Shown: positions 33,239-44,223, numbered from the stretch's first letter. The stretch: 64,000 nucleotides of DNA from Trifolium pratense (GCF_020283565.1 NC_060061.1:15847362-15911361), one strand, 5' to 3'. Translations and numbers: made by a program. Notes: generated from the letters alone by a model not told the origin.

Positions 33239-35788
33239 TGTAACGACCCGATTTATTTTCTCGTAATTATTTATTTATATTATTTATGGTGGGGTAGCGT
33301 TTAAATATTTTATCGAGCGTAGAATAATTATTTAGCGCGAGCGTAAGTTAGCGAGCGAGGTTTTAGGGCTTTAGGCAAGATGGGGGCGCAAATGGGCCTT
33401 AGAGGAATGAATAGTATTGGGCTTAGTTGGTCACAAAGTCAAGAGCAAGTGGATGATCATGATTATGATCAAGTGGATAGGATTTGGTCTTGGGGAACAA
33501 GCAAGAATCATGTGGCTTAGATAATTGAACTTGGAGAGCAAGGGAAATCAAGTGTCTAAGATTAATTCACAACATATATTTATGATCATGAATAGTAGTC
33601 TTTGTTCATTTGTCATAGAAAGTTAGAACAAAGGAAAGCTTGAGCTAGGGTTTGGTGAAGAAGAACTCACGAGAAAGAGAAGAGTCCAAGAGCTAGGTTT
33701 CGATCATTTTCCGAGGTAAGAGAGTTAGTATCCATAATCGCGGATGATCCGAGAAAGGGGAGATTGTCGATATCTCCTTTCCCAAACTTTCTCCATCCAT
33801 TTTCTTTAGGGTTTTTATGGGATTTTGATGTTGAAATGAAAACTATAATTAAAGCATGTTTATGATTTGTATGACATGATGAATGAATGAATTTATGGGT
33901 CAAAAGTATGAATTGTTCATGTTGATCATTAATTTTGATATGTGTGAATTCTTGAGAAAAATCAATTTTGAATATGTTAAGTGATGGATTCTTGAAGCAT
34001 GAGTTGATGTTGGTTATGTGTTTTTGAACATGCATGAACCTTGTATGATGCTTGATTTGGCATGGCTAGGCCTAAGCTTGGCCATGGCAATCTCAAAGTG
34101 AGCCTAACCATGGAATTTGGCCTTGAACCCCTACTATGCGTGAACCCCTACTGTGTTTACTATGTTGAACCCCTACTGTGTTTACTATGTTGAACCCCTA
34201 CTATGTTGAACCCCTACTATGTTTACTATGTTGAGAACCCCTACTATGTTGAACCCCTACTATGTTTACTATGTTGAGAACCCCTACTATGTTGAACCCC
34301 TACTATGTTTACTATGTTGAACCCCTACTATGTTTACTATGTTGAGAACCCCTACTATGTTGAACCCCTACTATGTTTACTATGTTGTGAACCCCTATTA
34401 TGTTTACTATGTTGAACCCCTACTATGTTTACTATGTTGAGAACCCCTACTATGTTGAACCCCTACTATGTTTACTATGTTGAGAACCCCTACTATGTTG
34501 AACCCCTACTATGCGTGAACCCCTACTATGTTGTGAACCCCTACTATGTGTAAGAACCCCTACTATGTCTAGGACCCCTTCTACACTTTTGTTGACTTTT
34601 GTTGACTTTTGTTGACTTTTTGCCCGGAGTCTATTTCACTCGATTTTTCTCGGAGACTCCGATTCCGATGTTTGTTTTCTGATTTGATGCATGCTTGATG
34701 ATGTTCATTAATGATGTTGATGCATGCTTGATGATGTTCATTAATGATGATAGTTGATGCTTAATGATGTATGTTGACGATGATGTTTATGATAATGATT
34801 ATGATGATGATAATGAGATGAATGATGATGAATTATGTTGAATATCAACTGATGATGATGAATTATGATGAAAGTGAATTATGATGAATATGTTGAGGAT
34901 GAATTATGGGGCATAGCCCTAGACTAGAATTCATTATGTATTTGATGTGTGCATTAGAACATGCATTCATGATGATATGTATTATGGGAATTATATGAAT
35001 TCCAAAGCATCCGACACGATGATAAACTGTATAATGATGAATATGATGATGCATCCGACATGATGATAAACTGTGTATGATGTATCCGGCAAGGATATAA
35101 AACTGCCATTATCCCGCAAGGATATAAAACTGCTGTAGAGTCCGTTATGACTTAAAAATGGCCAACGCGGAAATGGTACCACATGCATGTAGTTATGATT
35201 AGGACGACATGAAATGATGATAATTGGCATTAGCTTGCATTAGGTAAATGTGCATTTATGTGATAACTGTTATGTGACATTGATTCTTTCGATGTTTATG
35301 TGGTAATTGCCTATGTGTTAATGATGTGTGGATAATGGTGATGACTATGTTGTATATGCTGTTATGTATGAATATTATGTAAATGTTGTGAAATGTGGAG
35401 TACACTACTCGCATTTGTATTTTGGTTATGTTTACTAACACTCTCTGTTTTGTGTATGTGCTGGACCGTTGGGCGTCCAGATATTCAGGCTGAGGAGTTC
35501 GCGCAGGACTAGACTGCTGGGTGACTGCTTGTAGTATTATAATACTTTTGGTAAGGAGTTTAGTTAGTTAGACTACTCCTTTAGTTTCTAGCTTTTGATG
35601 AGTTGTAACTATATAATGCTCTGATATTGTAACATCGAGTCGGGGGATACGTATGAATGCGTCGTATATCGATGTTAACATTGACCTGCTAGAATGTGTA
35701 ATTAACATCCCTAAGGATGAATTTGGCTTGTATGCCTTTATCTTTTGAAATCTTATGAAATGTTGATAGATGTATATTATGAACAGGT
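33239..35788 (+). repeat. Tekay-like 3' LTR (2.55 kb visible)
   Basis: Starts TGTAACGACCCGATTT. The solo LTR at 60897-63641 starts the same way on its own strand (TGTAACGACCC), so both belong to one broad family. Includes the tandem array at 34135-34570, then GATGATG-rich low-complexity sequence (34680-34900) and CCGGCAAGGATATAAAACTG repeats at about 35060-35130. Its 3' terminus is lost at the Ogre junction. Confidence 0.82.
34135..34570 (+). repeat. GAACCCCTACTATGTT tandem array
   Basis: More than twenty copies of GAACCCCTACTATGTT, alternating with the extension TACTATGTTGA, so a higher-order unit of about 43 bp is visible. It ends with three TTTTGTTGACT copies at 34585-34622. Confidence 0.93.
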
Positions 35789-37176
35789 TGTTGTACCCTA
35801 AATTTTGACTACGATGTTTCTCGTCTATTTTATTTTTTCTGTTGTTTTTTTTTTAGTCGCGACGTTCTGACGAAATTTCGACAGAGAGGTATTTTAAAAT
35901 ACCTCATTTGTTTGTTCAAGTACTTTTTTTATTTATTCTTTTTTTTTATTTATTATTATTATCAATCTTATTATTATTATTAATATTTTTATTATTATTA
36001 TTGTTTTTTGTTATTATTATTATTTTTTTTTTTATTTATTCTCATAAAAAACATATGTGTCATTTTATTTTTAGTAGTAACTTTTATTTATGGAAAAAAA
36101 ATCAAAAAAAGGTATGTTTTCTTTTATACTATTATTATTTTTATTACTATTATTTTCTTATTGTTATTATATTTATTATTAAAACAAAAAAAATAAAAAA
36201 AAATAAAAAAAAATCAAAAAAATGAATCGAGAACGTGAACGCATCAGTAACAACTTGCAGCTGTCCCTCTCCACTCTGTTCTTTCTCAAACTCAAATCAG
36301 TGTCCTTTTCCCATTTTTGTTCAAAATCTCACCAATGGCTAAAGTTGTGATCTCAGCATTCCTCAATTGTTTGCAGCCAAAACCCTATCTTTGTAGCATA
36401 AATAGAGGTTGAAAAATTGTGAAAAGGGTGAGAAGAAAAAAAAACGGCCGATCCTGCATAGCAAACAAACACTAATTTGTTCATCACAAAAAAACAACAA
36501 CATCATCAGTCACCAAAAACAACATAGCAAAGAAAATCACAGAAGCCTTAAGCTTCAAAACCGATCCAAATCAACCACAGAAACCACCACAAAACCACCA
36601 ATTTCAAGAACCATCAAACATCATAAACCAGAAACCAAATCCATCATCACAACCGAATCAACCATCACAACCAAAACACACAGAAAACACATCGAACCAC
36701 CAAAAAACCATCAAGTTTCAACATCACCAAAACCGAACCACCAAAACCAAAAGAACAGAACGAACAGAACGAACAGAACGAACAGAACGAACGGAACGAA
36801 CAGAAAGGAAGAAAAAAAAACTTTGAGAAACTGCCTCCTCCGATCTACTTGTGGGTGAGGATTTCGAAATTTTTACACTTATTTTCGTGTTCGTGGTGGG
36901 AAAATAAGGGGGGTTTAATAGAGAAAGTTTGGGTTTTGGGTCGTTTTGGGGCGTCCGGCACGGTGGCGCCGCCGTCTGGCCTGGCAGCCACCGCGCCGGC
37001 GACGGGTTAAGGCAAACCCTAGCAGAGCAGAGAGAGAGAAAACGCAAGAATGAAATGAAAAGATGAACAAATGAAATGTTTCTCTTCTCTGATAATTGCT
37101 ATTTATAGCAAAGGTTTTTTTTAAAAGAGAAGATTAAATCAGTTTAAATGTATGTTTGTGTGATTCTATATCAAAA

Positions 37177-37241
37177 GGGCGCGCGTAGCCCAGTTGGCTG
37201 AGGTGCGCGCCCAGAAAAGTGAGGGGCGTGGGTTCGAGTCC
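37177..37241 (+). other. tRNA-like segment with Pol III A and B boxes in Ogre LTR
   Basis: TAGCCCAGTTGG (37186-37197) fits an A box, and GGTTCGAGTCC (37231-37241) is a perfect B-box consensus, with T-runs just downstream (TTTTT at 37251). The A box sits in a GC hairpin GGGCGCGC...GCGCGCCC. The D-arm and T-arm pairings are partial, so it is a tRNA pseudogene or SINE head inside the LTR, not a usable tRNA. Confidence 0.6.
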
Positions 37242-37743
37242 CCTAGGTGGTTTTTCCACCATTTTTTCTTCTTTTTTGCCTATTTTCCTGACCTAAAAAA
37301 TGTGTTTTTTTTTTATCCTTTTTTAGTGTTCTATTTTTCGTACTTTTATTTCTTTTAGTGTAAAAAGGTGGAAATATGTTAGATTGTTTTTTTTTTAGGG
37401 TTTAGTATGCTAGAATAGTTTATCCTTTTTTGTTGAGTTATTTGTGTGAAATATGTTAGAATAGTTTATCTCTTTTGTTAAGTTATTTGTGTGATAAAAA
37501 AGAAACTTGTCTTTTTTAATAAAAATAGAATGAAAAAGGATCGGTTTGTCATGTGGCTCTCCGGTTCTCTGGTTATTCGTATTCTTGGTGATTACCTCGA
37601 AATGTGGATAACCGGCGTTCTTTTAATTATTTCTTTTCAAAAAGTAATAAAAACCATAAAATGAACGCAACGCACTAAACTGAGTCTTTTTTGTGAGAAA
37701 TGTTTAACTGAGTCTTGTGTGTTTAAGAAATGTTTTTGAGAGT

Positions 37744-37922
37744 CCCATGTGTTTAAAAAAAAAGTATTTTGTGTAGTTAAGAGTATATCATGTGTTTAAA
37801 AAGAGTCCCATGTGTTTAAAAAAGTATTTTGTGTAGTTAAGAGTATATCATGTGTTTAAAAAGAGTCCCATGTGTTTAAAAAAGTATTTTGTGTAGTTAA
37901 GAGTATATTATGTGTTTAAAAA
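37744..37922 (+). repeat. 60-bp tandem repeat, three copies
   Basis: Unit AAAGTATTTTGTGTAGTTAA... repeated three times with a period of exactly 60 bp and only two or three differences, containing the motif CATGTGTTTAAAAAGAGTCC. Confidence 0.92.
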
Positions 37923-38501
37923 GAAGAAGTGTTTGTGTAAAAGAGTCCTTTTGTGAATTAAAATCAACCAACAAACACTTATTTTCTACCCGAGAACTGC
38001 GTGTAGCTTTGAATTTCCCATTGCACCTGGGAATACGTAGGAGCGGGATGGTGTATCTCGTCAAGCACATTAATAAAAAAAAAACTTTTTGTGTCAAAAG
38101 AAATGTTAAGAGTCTTTAGTGTCTTTAATGTCTTTTCTTCGTTTAATTAGTATAGCACAAATAATAAAGCATCATTACACAAGCGCGAGAACTAATTTTA
38201 ATCCTAGATCTAAAGAGAAGGTTCCCGTTGAGTACAACGGATGCGAGGGGTGCTAATACCTTCCCTTCGCATAACCGACTCCCGAACCCGGAATTTTGGT
38301 TGCGATGACCACCCTTTCCACTTAAAGGTTTTATCGATATTTTCCTTTTCCGCGTGGCCGCGTGGGATAAATAAAATTCGGTGGCGACTTTACTGTTTTA
38401 GCGAGCGTTTATCGCTTCGCGCAGTTTTTGTATTAGCTAGTTGAGTAGATTAGCAGTTCATCCTTAGAATTAGCCTTAATTTTTAGGGAGGGCGCTACAG
38501 C

Positions 38502-38519
38502 TGGTGACTTCACTGGGGA
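38502..38519 (+). promoter_or_regulatory. Ogre-type primer-binding site
   Basis: TGGTGACTTCACTGGGGA differs by two bases from TGGCGACTCCACTGGGGA, the tRNA-Arg-type site of Ogre elements. It lies two bases after the LTR end. Confidence 0.82.
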
Positions 38520-38946
38520 CTAGTTAACTACGAGAGTCGAGCCCACTCTCTTTAGATTTAGGTTTTTGGGTTTTTGCGCTTGTTTGTGTTTATTGTGTAT
38601 TATTTTTTATGCTTTATTCAGTCATGTGCTTTATTTGCCGTAATATTTGCATGTATATCTGTTATATATATATGTGGGGTTGTGATGTTGGGTTACATGT
38701 GGATAAAGCTCTACACCCGAGCTTCGAGAGAAACTAAGTTAAGTTAGGGGTTTAGTATTGGCCTGCTTGGCGCGTGCCTCGAGAGGACCAATACGAAAAC
38801 TCCGCCTAGAGTAGATTCCTTCGAAGGATGTGTTACCTTGCGAAATTTCGTAATGGGAACAAGTATCTTTCTAGGGATCCGTGACTCTAGGGACCTTTTA
38901 AAGTAGAACCTAAACGTGTTAGAAGGCCTCTACTAGTACATAATGA

Positions 38947-40125
38947 GGGGTACGCAATGTTGACTTTCTTGGCGTTTGTCTTGTAAAGTCAACGCGTAAA
39001 CCACCACCAAGTGCTGGCCGCGGAAACGGAGGAGGTGGCCGCCTAGACGGAGCTGGCCGCCTAGACGGAGCTGCCCGCGGAGACGGTGGTGGCCGTGGTG
39101 GTGGGATACCAGACTTCGGAAAGATACCAGACTTTATCGCTAACAGTAGCGGTAACGGCGGAAACAACGGAAACAGGAACAAAACTGTTTATGGTGACAA
39201 CGATTTCAACACAGGCTTCAAAGACAAAGATGGTTCCTCCCTCAAGGTCGATATTCCTAAGATGAATGGGAATAACTATAATCAATGGGCCCAAACTGTT
39301 CGCTTGGTATTGGATGGCAAAGGAAAACTTGGATTTTTGACGGGAGCAATCGCTGAACCGGCACAAGGAGACCCACTTCACAAACAATGGAAGTCTGAAA
39401 ACTCCATGATTATTGCTTGGTTAGTAAGCACTATGGAAACTGGAATAGGCAAGCCTTACATGTTTTTGCCTTCCGCAAAGGATGTGTGGGAAGCTGTTAA
39501 GGAAACATACTCTGATATCCAAAACGCCTCTCAAATCTTTGGTTTAAACTCAAAGTTATGGCATGCTAAACAAGGTGACAGGAATGTAACTGCTTATTAC
39601 AATGAGTTGCTGACCTTGTGGCAAGTGTTGGATCTTTGTTATGATGACAATTGGAAATGCGCAGAAGATAGTGTTTTATTTCTAAAGAGGCAAGAGAATG
39701 ATCGTGTGTTCATGTTTCTCGCTGGGTTGAATAAAGATCTTGATGAGGTAAGAGGTCGAGTTTTGGGAAAGGTTCCATTCCCATCTCTTCGTGAGACTTT
39801 TGCAGAAATCAAAAGGGAGGAGGCACGACAAGGAATTATGATGGGCAAGACACCTCGAAGCTATGAATCTGAAGGCTCAGCTTTGGCAACTAGAAACCCC
39901 TACAAAGGAAAAAAATCAGACGAAGTTCCTCGGTGTGATTACTGCAACCGCGAATGGCATACGCGTGAAGATTGTTGGAAGCTCAAAGGCAAACCTCCTA
40001 ACTGGACTCCTAATTGGAAGAAGAAGAAAGGTGGTCGTGCATACCTGAGGAAGAGAAGCATCAATAGGAAGAAGACACAAGTATTAGAAAAATCTATGAA
40101 TAAAAATCACCATCATGTCGCATAA
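38947..40125 (+). CDS. Copia-type Gag remnant with Gly/Arg-rich N-terminus
   Basis: Open for 392 codons without an upstream in-frame ATG; the first ATG is at 39262 (287 residues). The N-terminal 90 codons are Gly/Arg-rich (GRGNGGGGRLDGAGRLDGA, an 18-bp duplication). Then comes the copia Gag N-terminal pattern VDIPKMNGNNYNQWAQTVRL with LGFLTG, the UBN2-like domain (YYNELLTLWQVLD, FLAGLNKDLDEVRGRVL), and a zinc knuckle CDYCNREWHTREDCWKLKG near residue 215 of the ATG form. A basic tail ends at a TAA. No protease, RT or LTR follows. It is either a severed Gag joined to the Ogre leader or a Gag-derived host gene. An unbroken frame with no pol is notable. Confidence 0.7.
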   Translation, partial: GVRNVDFLGVCLVKSTRKPPPSAGRGNGGGGRLDGAGRLDGAARGDGGGRGGGIPDFGKIPDFIANSSGNGGNNGNRNKTVYGDNDFNTGFKDKDGSSLKVDIPKMNGNNYNQWAQTVRLVLDGKGKLGFLTGAIAEPAQGDPLHKQWKSENSMIIAWLVSTMETGIGKPYMFLPSAKDVWEAVKETYSDIQNASQIFGLNSKLWHAKQGDRNVTAYYNELLTLWQVLDLCYDDNWKCAEDSVLFLKRQENDRVFMFLAGLNKDLDEVRGRVLGKVPFPSLRETFAEIKREEARQGIMMGKTPRSYESEGSALATRNPYKGKKSDEVPRCDYCNREWHTREDCWKLKGKPPNWTPNWKKKKGGRAYLRKRSINRKKTQVLEKSMNKNHHHVA

Positions 40126-40262
40126 CCATCAATTTGTTTGCTTGAATTATCATTCTCTCTTCAACTTTGTCCTAAACTATATAAATACTATAATAAGTAG
40201 TCTCTAAAATCGGTCAATTTAGCCTCTCCTATTAAGATGTTATAGACTAAATTCCCATATTG

Positions 40263-40265
<3 letters not shown>

Positions 40266-40317
<52 letters not shown>
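40266..40317. repeat. (TA)n microsatellite
   Basis: About 26 uninterrupted TA units. Confidence 0.97.
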
Positions 40318-40319
<2 letters not shown>

Positions 40320-40334
40320 ACTAGTTATCTATGA

Positions 40335-40480
40335 AACACGGAAACAGACATAGACATCAGACACAACACGGACACTGACATTGATACGGACATAGACATC
40401 AACACAACACGGACACAGCCATAGACATCGGACATAACACGGACACAGACATAGACTCCGACACCGAGACACGCCTAATC
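40335..40480. repeat. Degenerate ACACGGACACAGACATAGAC repeat
   Basis: Five or six imperfect copies of a 27-36 bp unit built from ACGGACAC and AGACATAGACATC. A common type of plant minisatellite; no gene. Confidence 0.75.
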
Positions 40481-40867
40481 CAAAAAATGTTCGTGCATCA
40501 TAGCTAGTTATCAACTCCACTACCAAAGAGGAAAGAAAGAAAGAATAAAAGGAAGGTTTTTGCTACCTTTCTATAGGTTCTCCCATCTTAATTTAGTTGG
40601 AACTTAGCAACAATCTTGCTTGCACTTGGAAGATTCAATTTAAGGCACTATTTAACGAGGTATTTTCTTTTCTTGGGCATTACTCAACCACGTTAAAATA
40701 TTTCTTTGACTATGTTCACTTTTTAAAGTTTCTTCCGTTGATTAATCAAAATGTTGACTTTCAAAAAATTACCACACAAATTCTAATTTGGCCTCCGTTA
40801 AATCACTATAATATGAGCATTTTCTAGTTTTAACTCTTAAAAATAAATAAATAAATAAATAAATGAG
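40481..40867. other. No gene recognised
   Basis: AT-rich, with a short open frame (40597-40827) lacking homology and an (AAAT)n tract at about 40842-40863. Confidence 0.5.
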
Positions 40868-41095
40868 AGAATTTGTGTCTATTTCTTGAGTGAAAAGCCA
40901 AATACTCCTGAAATTTCAAAATTCGTCAAATACTCCATGAAATTTGGAAATAGTCAAATACCCCCTGAAATTGTAAAACTTCAATCAAATGCCCTCTTCG
41001 TCCGTTAACTCCGTTTATTTTGATGACGTGGACGTTAACTGAGTATGTGGCAACTGTCAGTCAGACACAACTGTCAGTCAAACTCCACGTCACTG
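40868..41095. repeat. Mutator-like terminal repeat fragment
   Basis: Three tandem degenerate 28-bp units (CAAATACTCCTGAAATTT, CAAATACTCCATGAAATTT, CAAATACCCCCTGAAATT) followed by TCCGTTAACTCCGTTT. This pattern is typical of plant MULE/MITE termini. Two ACTGTCAGTCA copies follow. Only one end is evident, so it is a fragment. Confidence 0.5.
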
Positions 41096-41097
41096 AG

Positions 41098-41345
41098 ACT
41101 GATTTTTGTGGCAATAGCTCAATTGGTAGTGGGAATGAATTGAACATGTACTTGAACCCAAGGGTACGTGGTACGAACTCTACTAGATAGGGGGTAGAGA
41201 AGATCGTGAGGTGGCAGTGCCGGGTTAGGGGTCAGGGCTGTTACAGGAACAATTCTTGGTCAGACTTTACTTACCTTGTGGCTGAACTGTTGATTACCGG
41301 GGGCTTTCCGCTTGGAACTAGAGGGTTAAAAACAACAACAACAAA
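41098..41345 (+). mobile_element. tRNA-derived SINE
   Basis: A box AGCTCAATTGGTAG near 41116 and B box GGTACGAACTC near 41169, a tRNA-unrelated body with the TTGGTCAGACTTTACTTACC motif shared with 11066-11265, and a 3' simple tail (AACAACAACAACAAAAATAA). No coding capacity; moves using LINE enzymes. Target duplication is not clear. Confidence 0.72.
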
Positions 41346-42537
41346 AATAACCAAGAAAATTGTTTTTACTTCTTCATGTGAAACTTATTTTAATTAAAAG
41401 ACAAAAAGACATTTCGAATACCGGGCAAAAATTCCGAAATTGTTAGGCCGGACGTCATAACCAGCGTTTGACTCCGCTCCCTCACTGGTATATATATATA
41501 TATATATCTACCCAAAAAAAGAAAGATAAAAAGACATTATTCTTGTTACTTGGGACCAATATAGTGTCGTGTGGATAAAAATACTCTGGGTGCCGCCGCT
41601 TGAAGAAAAAAACCTAATTTTCTTCTTTTATATTTTTCATTCATCTATTAGAGATCCTAAATCACCCCTTTTGATCTTTTTTTAATTATGTTTTTACTTA
41701 AATAAGTGATTTTCACATATTTTTGAGTTCGTTTGAGTTTTTTTGTCTTTGTTGTTTGACTTCCCGTATTGGTACGGTGTTTGTTTTGAGTCCCGTCTTA
41801 GGACGGTGTTTGTTTTGTTCAAATTTGCAGATTTGCTTCGATCCAGATTCAATACAGATTCAATGACTCTAGCGTCTTCAATGACTCCACTTGTGTGTGT
41901 GACTTTATAATGATTTTGTGATTTCGTCTATTTACCTAAAAAAGATAAAAAGACATACTCCAAATTATATGTGAATTGAAATTTTTTATTTCTTTTACAA
42001 TTTTAAACAGAGAGGGAGTATTTGTAATTTTTATACATTAAAATTATAATGATATCGTCTCACACATTCCTATATCTTATGGTTTCTTGAACTGAAGTAG
42101 TTCATTTAACTAAACTTAATTTAAAAAATGGTTTGAACTTCTTCTGACAAGAGTGAAGTCATAATTTTGGTTGGTTATCATCGTAAGAAAGTGTTGTGGT
42201 ATCAGTTTTTTGTGTAAAAACCTTTATATAAAGTGGAGTGATGTTACTGAAATTTTTATTTGTGATGTGATTAGACACACCTTGCTTAACTTTGTATTAA
42301 AGTAAAATTCTGAAATTTTGTAATACTTTATTGGCTTGATTTGATTTGTATTTTAGAGAGGAGATTGAAAAACCGAACAAAATTAATCAAACTATATCGT
42401 CAAAAAAATAAATAAATAAATAATCAAACTATATTTGATTTGTTCAGATTTTTTAATACCAAAACTCAAATTAAACCGGCCTTTTACACTCCTATCAAAG
42501 AGGGTAAGATTTTAACAATTTAATTTATAAAGTTTTT
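41346..42537. other. No gene recognised
   Basis: AT-rich intergenic DNA with a (TA)n run at about 41490-41508 and two near-repeats GACTTCCCGTATTGGTACGG / GAGTCCCGTCTTAGGACGG at 41759-41806, each followed by TGTTTGTTTTG. The latter are a dispersed-repeat type without an assigned family here. Confidence 0.45.
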
Positions 42538-42660
42538 CTCAGCGAGCTTAGTTCAGTTGACAGAAATATTGCATTATATATGTAGGATGTCAGAGTTCGA
42601 ACTTCGATCATCCCATTTATTCACTTAAAAAAGTGTTAAGACAAACTCTCTAACACACTC
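42538..42660 (+). mobile_element. tRNA-derived SINE, legume type
   Basis: Starts CAGCGAGCTTAGTTCAGTTG (A box) and has TTGCATTATATATGTAGGA then GAGTTCGAACTTCGATC (B box) and CATCCCATTTATTCACTT. This matches the common legume SINE layout of A box, TTGCAT..TATATGCAGG, B box and CCACTTATTCAC. It is diverged (B box and tail mutated), so old. Confidence 0.7.
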
Positions 42661-42779
42661 TATTTGACATACTCCAATCAATTAATGTCACTTCACCCAT
42701 TTTTTTTTTAAATTTTTACCTTTCTAACTAGTACTCCAAGTTGGAGAGAGATTTTTGTTTCTTTTTTATTTATTTTACA

Positions 42780-43093
42780 GGCTTAATTGCATATTTAGTC
42801 CCTTATGTTTATTTTAGGTTTCAATTTGATTCTTAATATTTAAAAAGTTTCAAGTTAATCCTTTATGTTATTGATGTTAACATAAATTTGTTCTTTCCGT
42901 TAAATGTCGGGTTAATTTCTTCTAAAATTTTCACAGAGTGCCTTCTTAAGTTGTCTGCGTACGCAAATCTACTAACCTAGTAGACAATTTAAATAAAAAT
43001 TTGATTAAAAAGATCAACTTAATATTTTTTTAAACGTAAGAGACCAAATTAAAACTTAAAATAAAAATAACAGAACAAATATCATTATTTGAG
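42780..43093. mobile_element. MITE with about 60-bp terminal inverted repeats (MULE type)
   Basis: Left GGCTTAATTGCATATTTAGT...TTTATTTTAGGTTTCAATTTG is matched in inverse by right CAAATTAAAACTTAAAATAAA...ATATCATTATTTGAG. The interior has no frame. This is a common plant repeat type (GGCTTAATTGCA...TTTGGTCC). Target duplication not resolved. Confidence 0.7.
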
Positions 43094-43702
43094 TTCAACT
43101 TTTCATCTTCCATGTGCAATCTCTCTTCCGAAAGATCAAAACTGCATAAAGTCATCATTTTCCACATTTAAAACATCACGAATGAATCCGTATGTGAATG
43201 ATTTTTTTATTTTTTATTTTTATTTATCGGCCGTATGTGAATGATTTATTTTTTTTTATTTTTTTTATAAGAGCCGTATGTGAATGATTAATTACTACAA
43301 GGCTACAATTGATGATTATTTTCTCACCAAGAAAGTTCAACTTTGAGGACAAATTGTTCACGTTGCAGATTTAGGGCTGTTCACATTGAAAACTTCTCAT
43401 TTTGTTGTACTAAAGAAACAAACAAAATAGATGTTGATTGTGGGAATAACATAGTTATTTTTTAGAAGAAAGTAAAGGTATGGTGTGCTTACATCTGGGT
43501 TACTTGCTGTAGCAGGTATACACAGTTTAACGCAGTAAAAGATCACAGCCATTGATTTTGAATCCGACGATACAGATCACACATCAATCAAAATAGGTAA
43601 AAATGATCTTAGCTGTCCATTTTAAATCGTGTGGTCCTAATCTGTTACAGCAACATCAGGAAATCCAAATCCCTTACATACCACTACAAAAGAAAGATTT
43701 AG
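43094..43702. other. No gene recognised
   Basis: AT-rich, with three copies of CCGTATGTGAATGATT at about 43190-43290, separated by T-rich stretches. A weak inverted pair, CTTGCTGTAGCAGG / CTGTTACAGCAACATCAGG (43500-43670), hints at another short MITE. Confidence 0.45.
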
Positions 43703-44208
43703 TGTTAAAACTATTCCAATATTGTATCATAAACGATGGATGGAAGGAACAATTTTAATGTTGAATGCTAAAGATGATGAAAGGTAATTATCTAATTAGT
43801 CAAAGCTGCGGTGGTCTAATTAATAATAAGTCTATGGCTAAAAGTATAAATATCATGAAAGATAATTACTGTGTAGATACCATAAGTCAATATCTAATTT
43901 GATGAGGGGCCAAATTAGAATATTGAAAACTAAGAAATAACCCTAAGGTTATTTATAGGGGTTATGGTCCCCAATTGTAGATATAAGATGAAAACGGCGG
44001 CTCATCAGAAAAGGTTTTCTCTTCATCCCCATCAGAGGAGATTCAATGAGCCTATAAAGAATTCTACAGTTGGAAGATGACATACCCGGTGACCTTCAAT
44101 CCATTACCTATGACAAACTCAGGTACGCTTCCGCTTATGATTATGTTTTATTTCTTGACGGTTAACATGATCGATTCTAGGGTTTATAAATCAACTGTGA
44201 TTCTAACA
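43703..44208 (+). repeat. 5' LTR of decayed copia element (506 bp)
   Basis: TGTTAAAACTATTCC ... GTGATTCTAACA, with the primer site two bases on. The TATA-like GTTATTTATAGGGG near 43950 suits the strand. Confidence 0.7.
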
Positions 44209-44210
44209 AG

Positions 44211-44223
44211 TGGTATCAAAACA
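44211..44223 (+). promoter_or_regulatory. Primer-binding site, degenerate
   Basis: TGGTATCAAAACA, the initiator tRNA-Met type with mutations relative to TGGTATCAGAGC. Confidence 0.7.

Larger units (their letters stand above)
32181..35788 (+). mobile_element. Tekay-like chromovirus: integrase 3' end plus truncated 3' LTR
   Basis: Plus-strand remnant: C-terminal half of integrase with a chromodomain, polypurine tract, then the 3' LTR beginning TGTAACGACCCG. The upstream gag, protease and RT have been replaced by the opposing copia fragment. The LTR lacks its TTACA end because an Ogre-like LTR starts at 35789. Confidence 0.85.
35789..38499 (+). repeat. Ogre-like 5' LTR
   Basis: Contains (TTA)n/poly-T low complexity at 35925-36225, a stop-poor Lys/Thr-rich stretch (36409-36830) judged fortuitous, a 9-bp minisatellite AACAGAACG (36756-36800), a tRNA-like segment (37177-37241) and a 60-bp tandem repeat (37744-37922). 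A possible TATA box, GCATAAATAGAGG, is at 36398-36410. Confidence 0.75.
35789..38940 (+). mobile_element. Ogre-like gypsy element: 5' LTR, primer site and leader only
   Basis: LTR of 2.71 kb starting TGTTGTACCCTAAATTTT and ending GGGCGCTACA. It is followed by the tRNA-Arg-type primer site TGGTGACTTCACTGGGGA and about 420 bp of leader. It inserted into the Tekay-like LTR (its left flank). No Ogre ORF follows: copia-type gag sequence starts at about 38947, so the element is truncated by deletion or recombination. Confidence 0.78.

Noticed and set aside
34135..34570. GAACCCCTACTATGTT array as a CRISPR, satellite or telomere-like block
   Set aside because: It is a short LTR-internal tandem repeat without spacers, and the motif is not the plant telomere repeat.
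36409..36858. 149-codon Lys/Thr/Asn-rich frame as a gene
   Set aside because: Low-complexity A/C-rich sequence within an Ogre-like LTR; the NRTNRT run is the 9-bp minisatellite.
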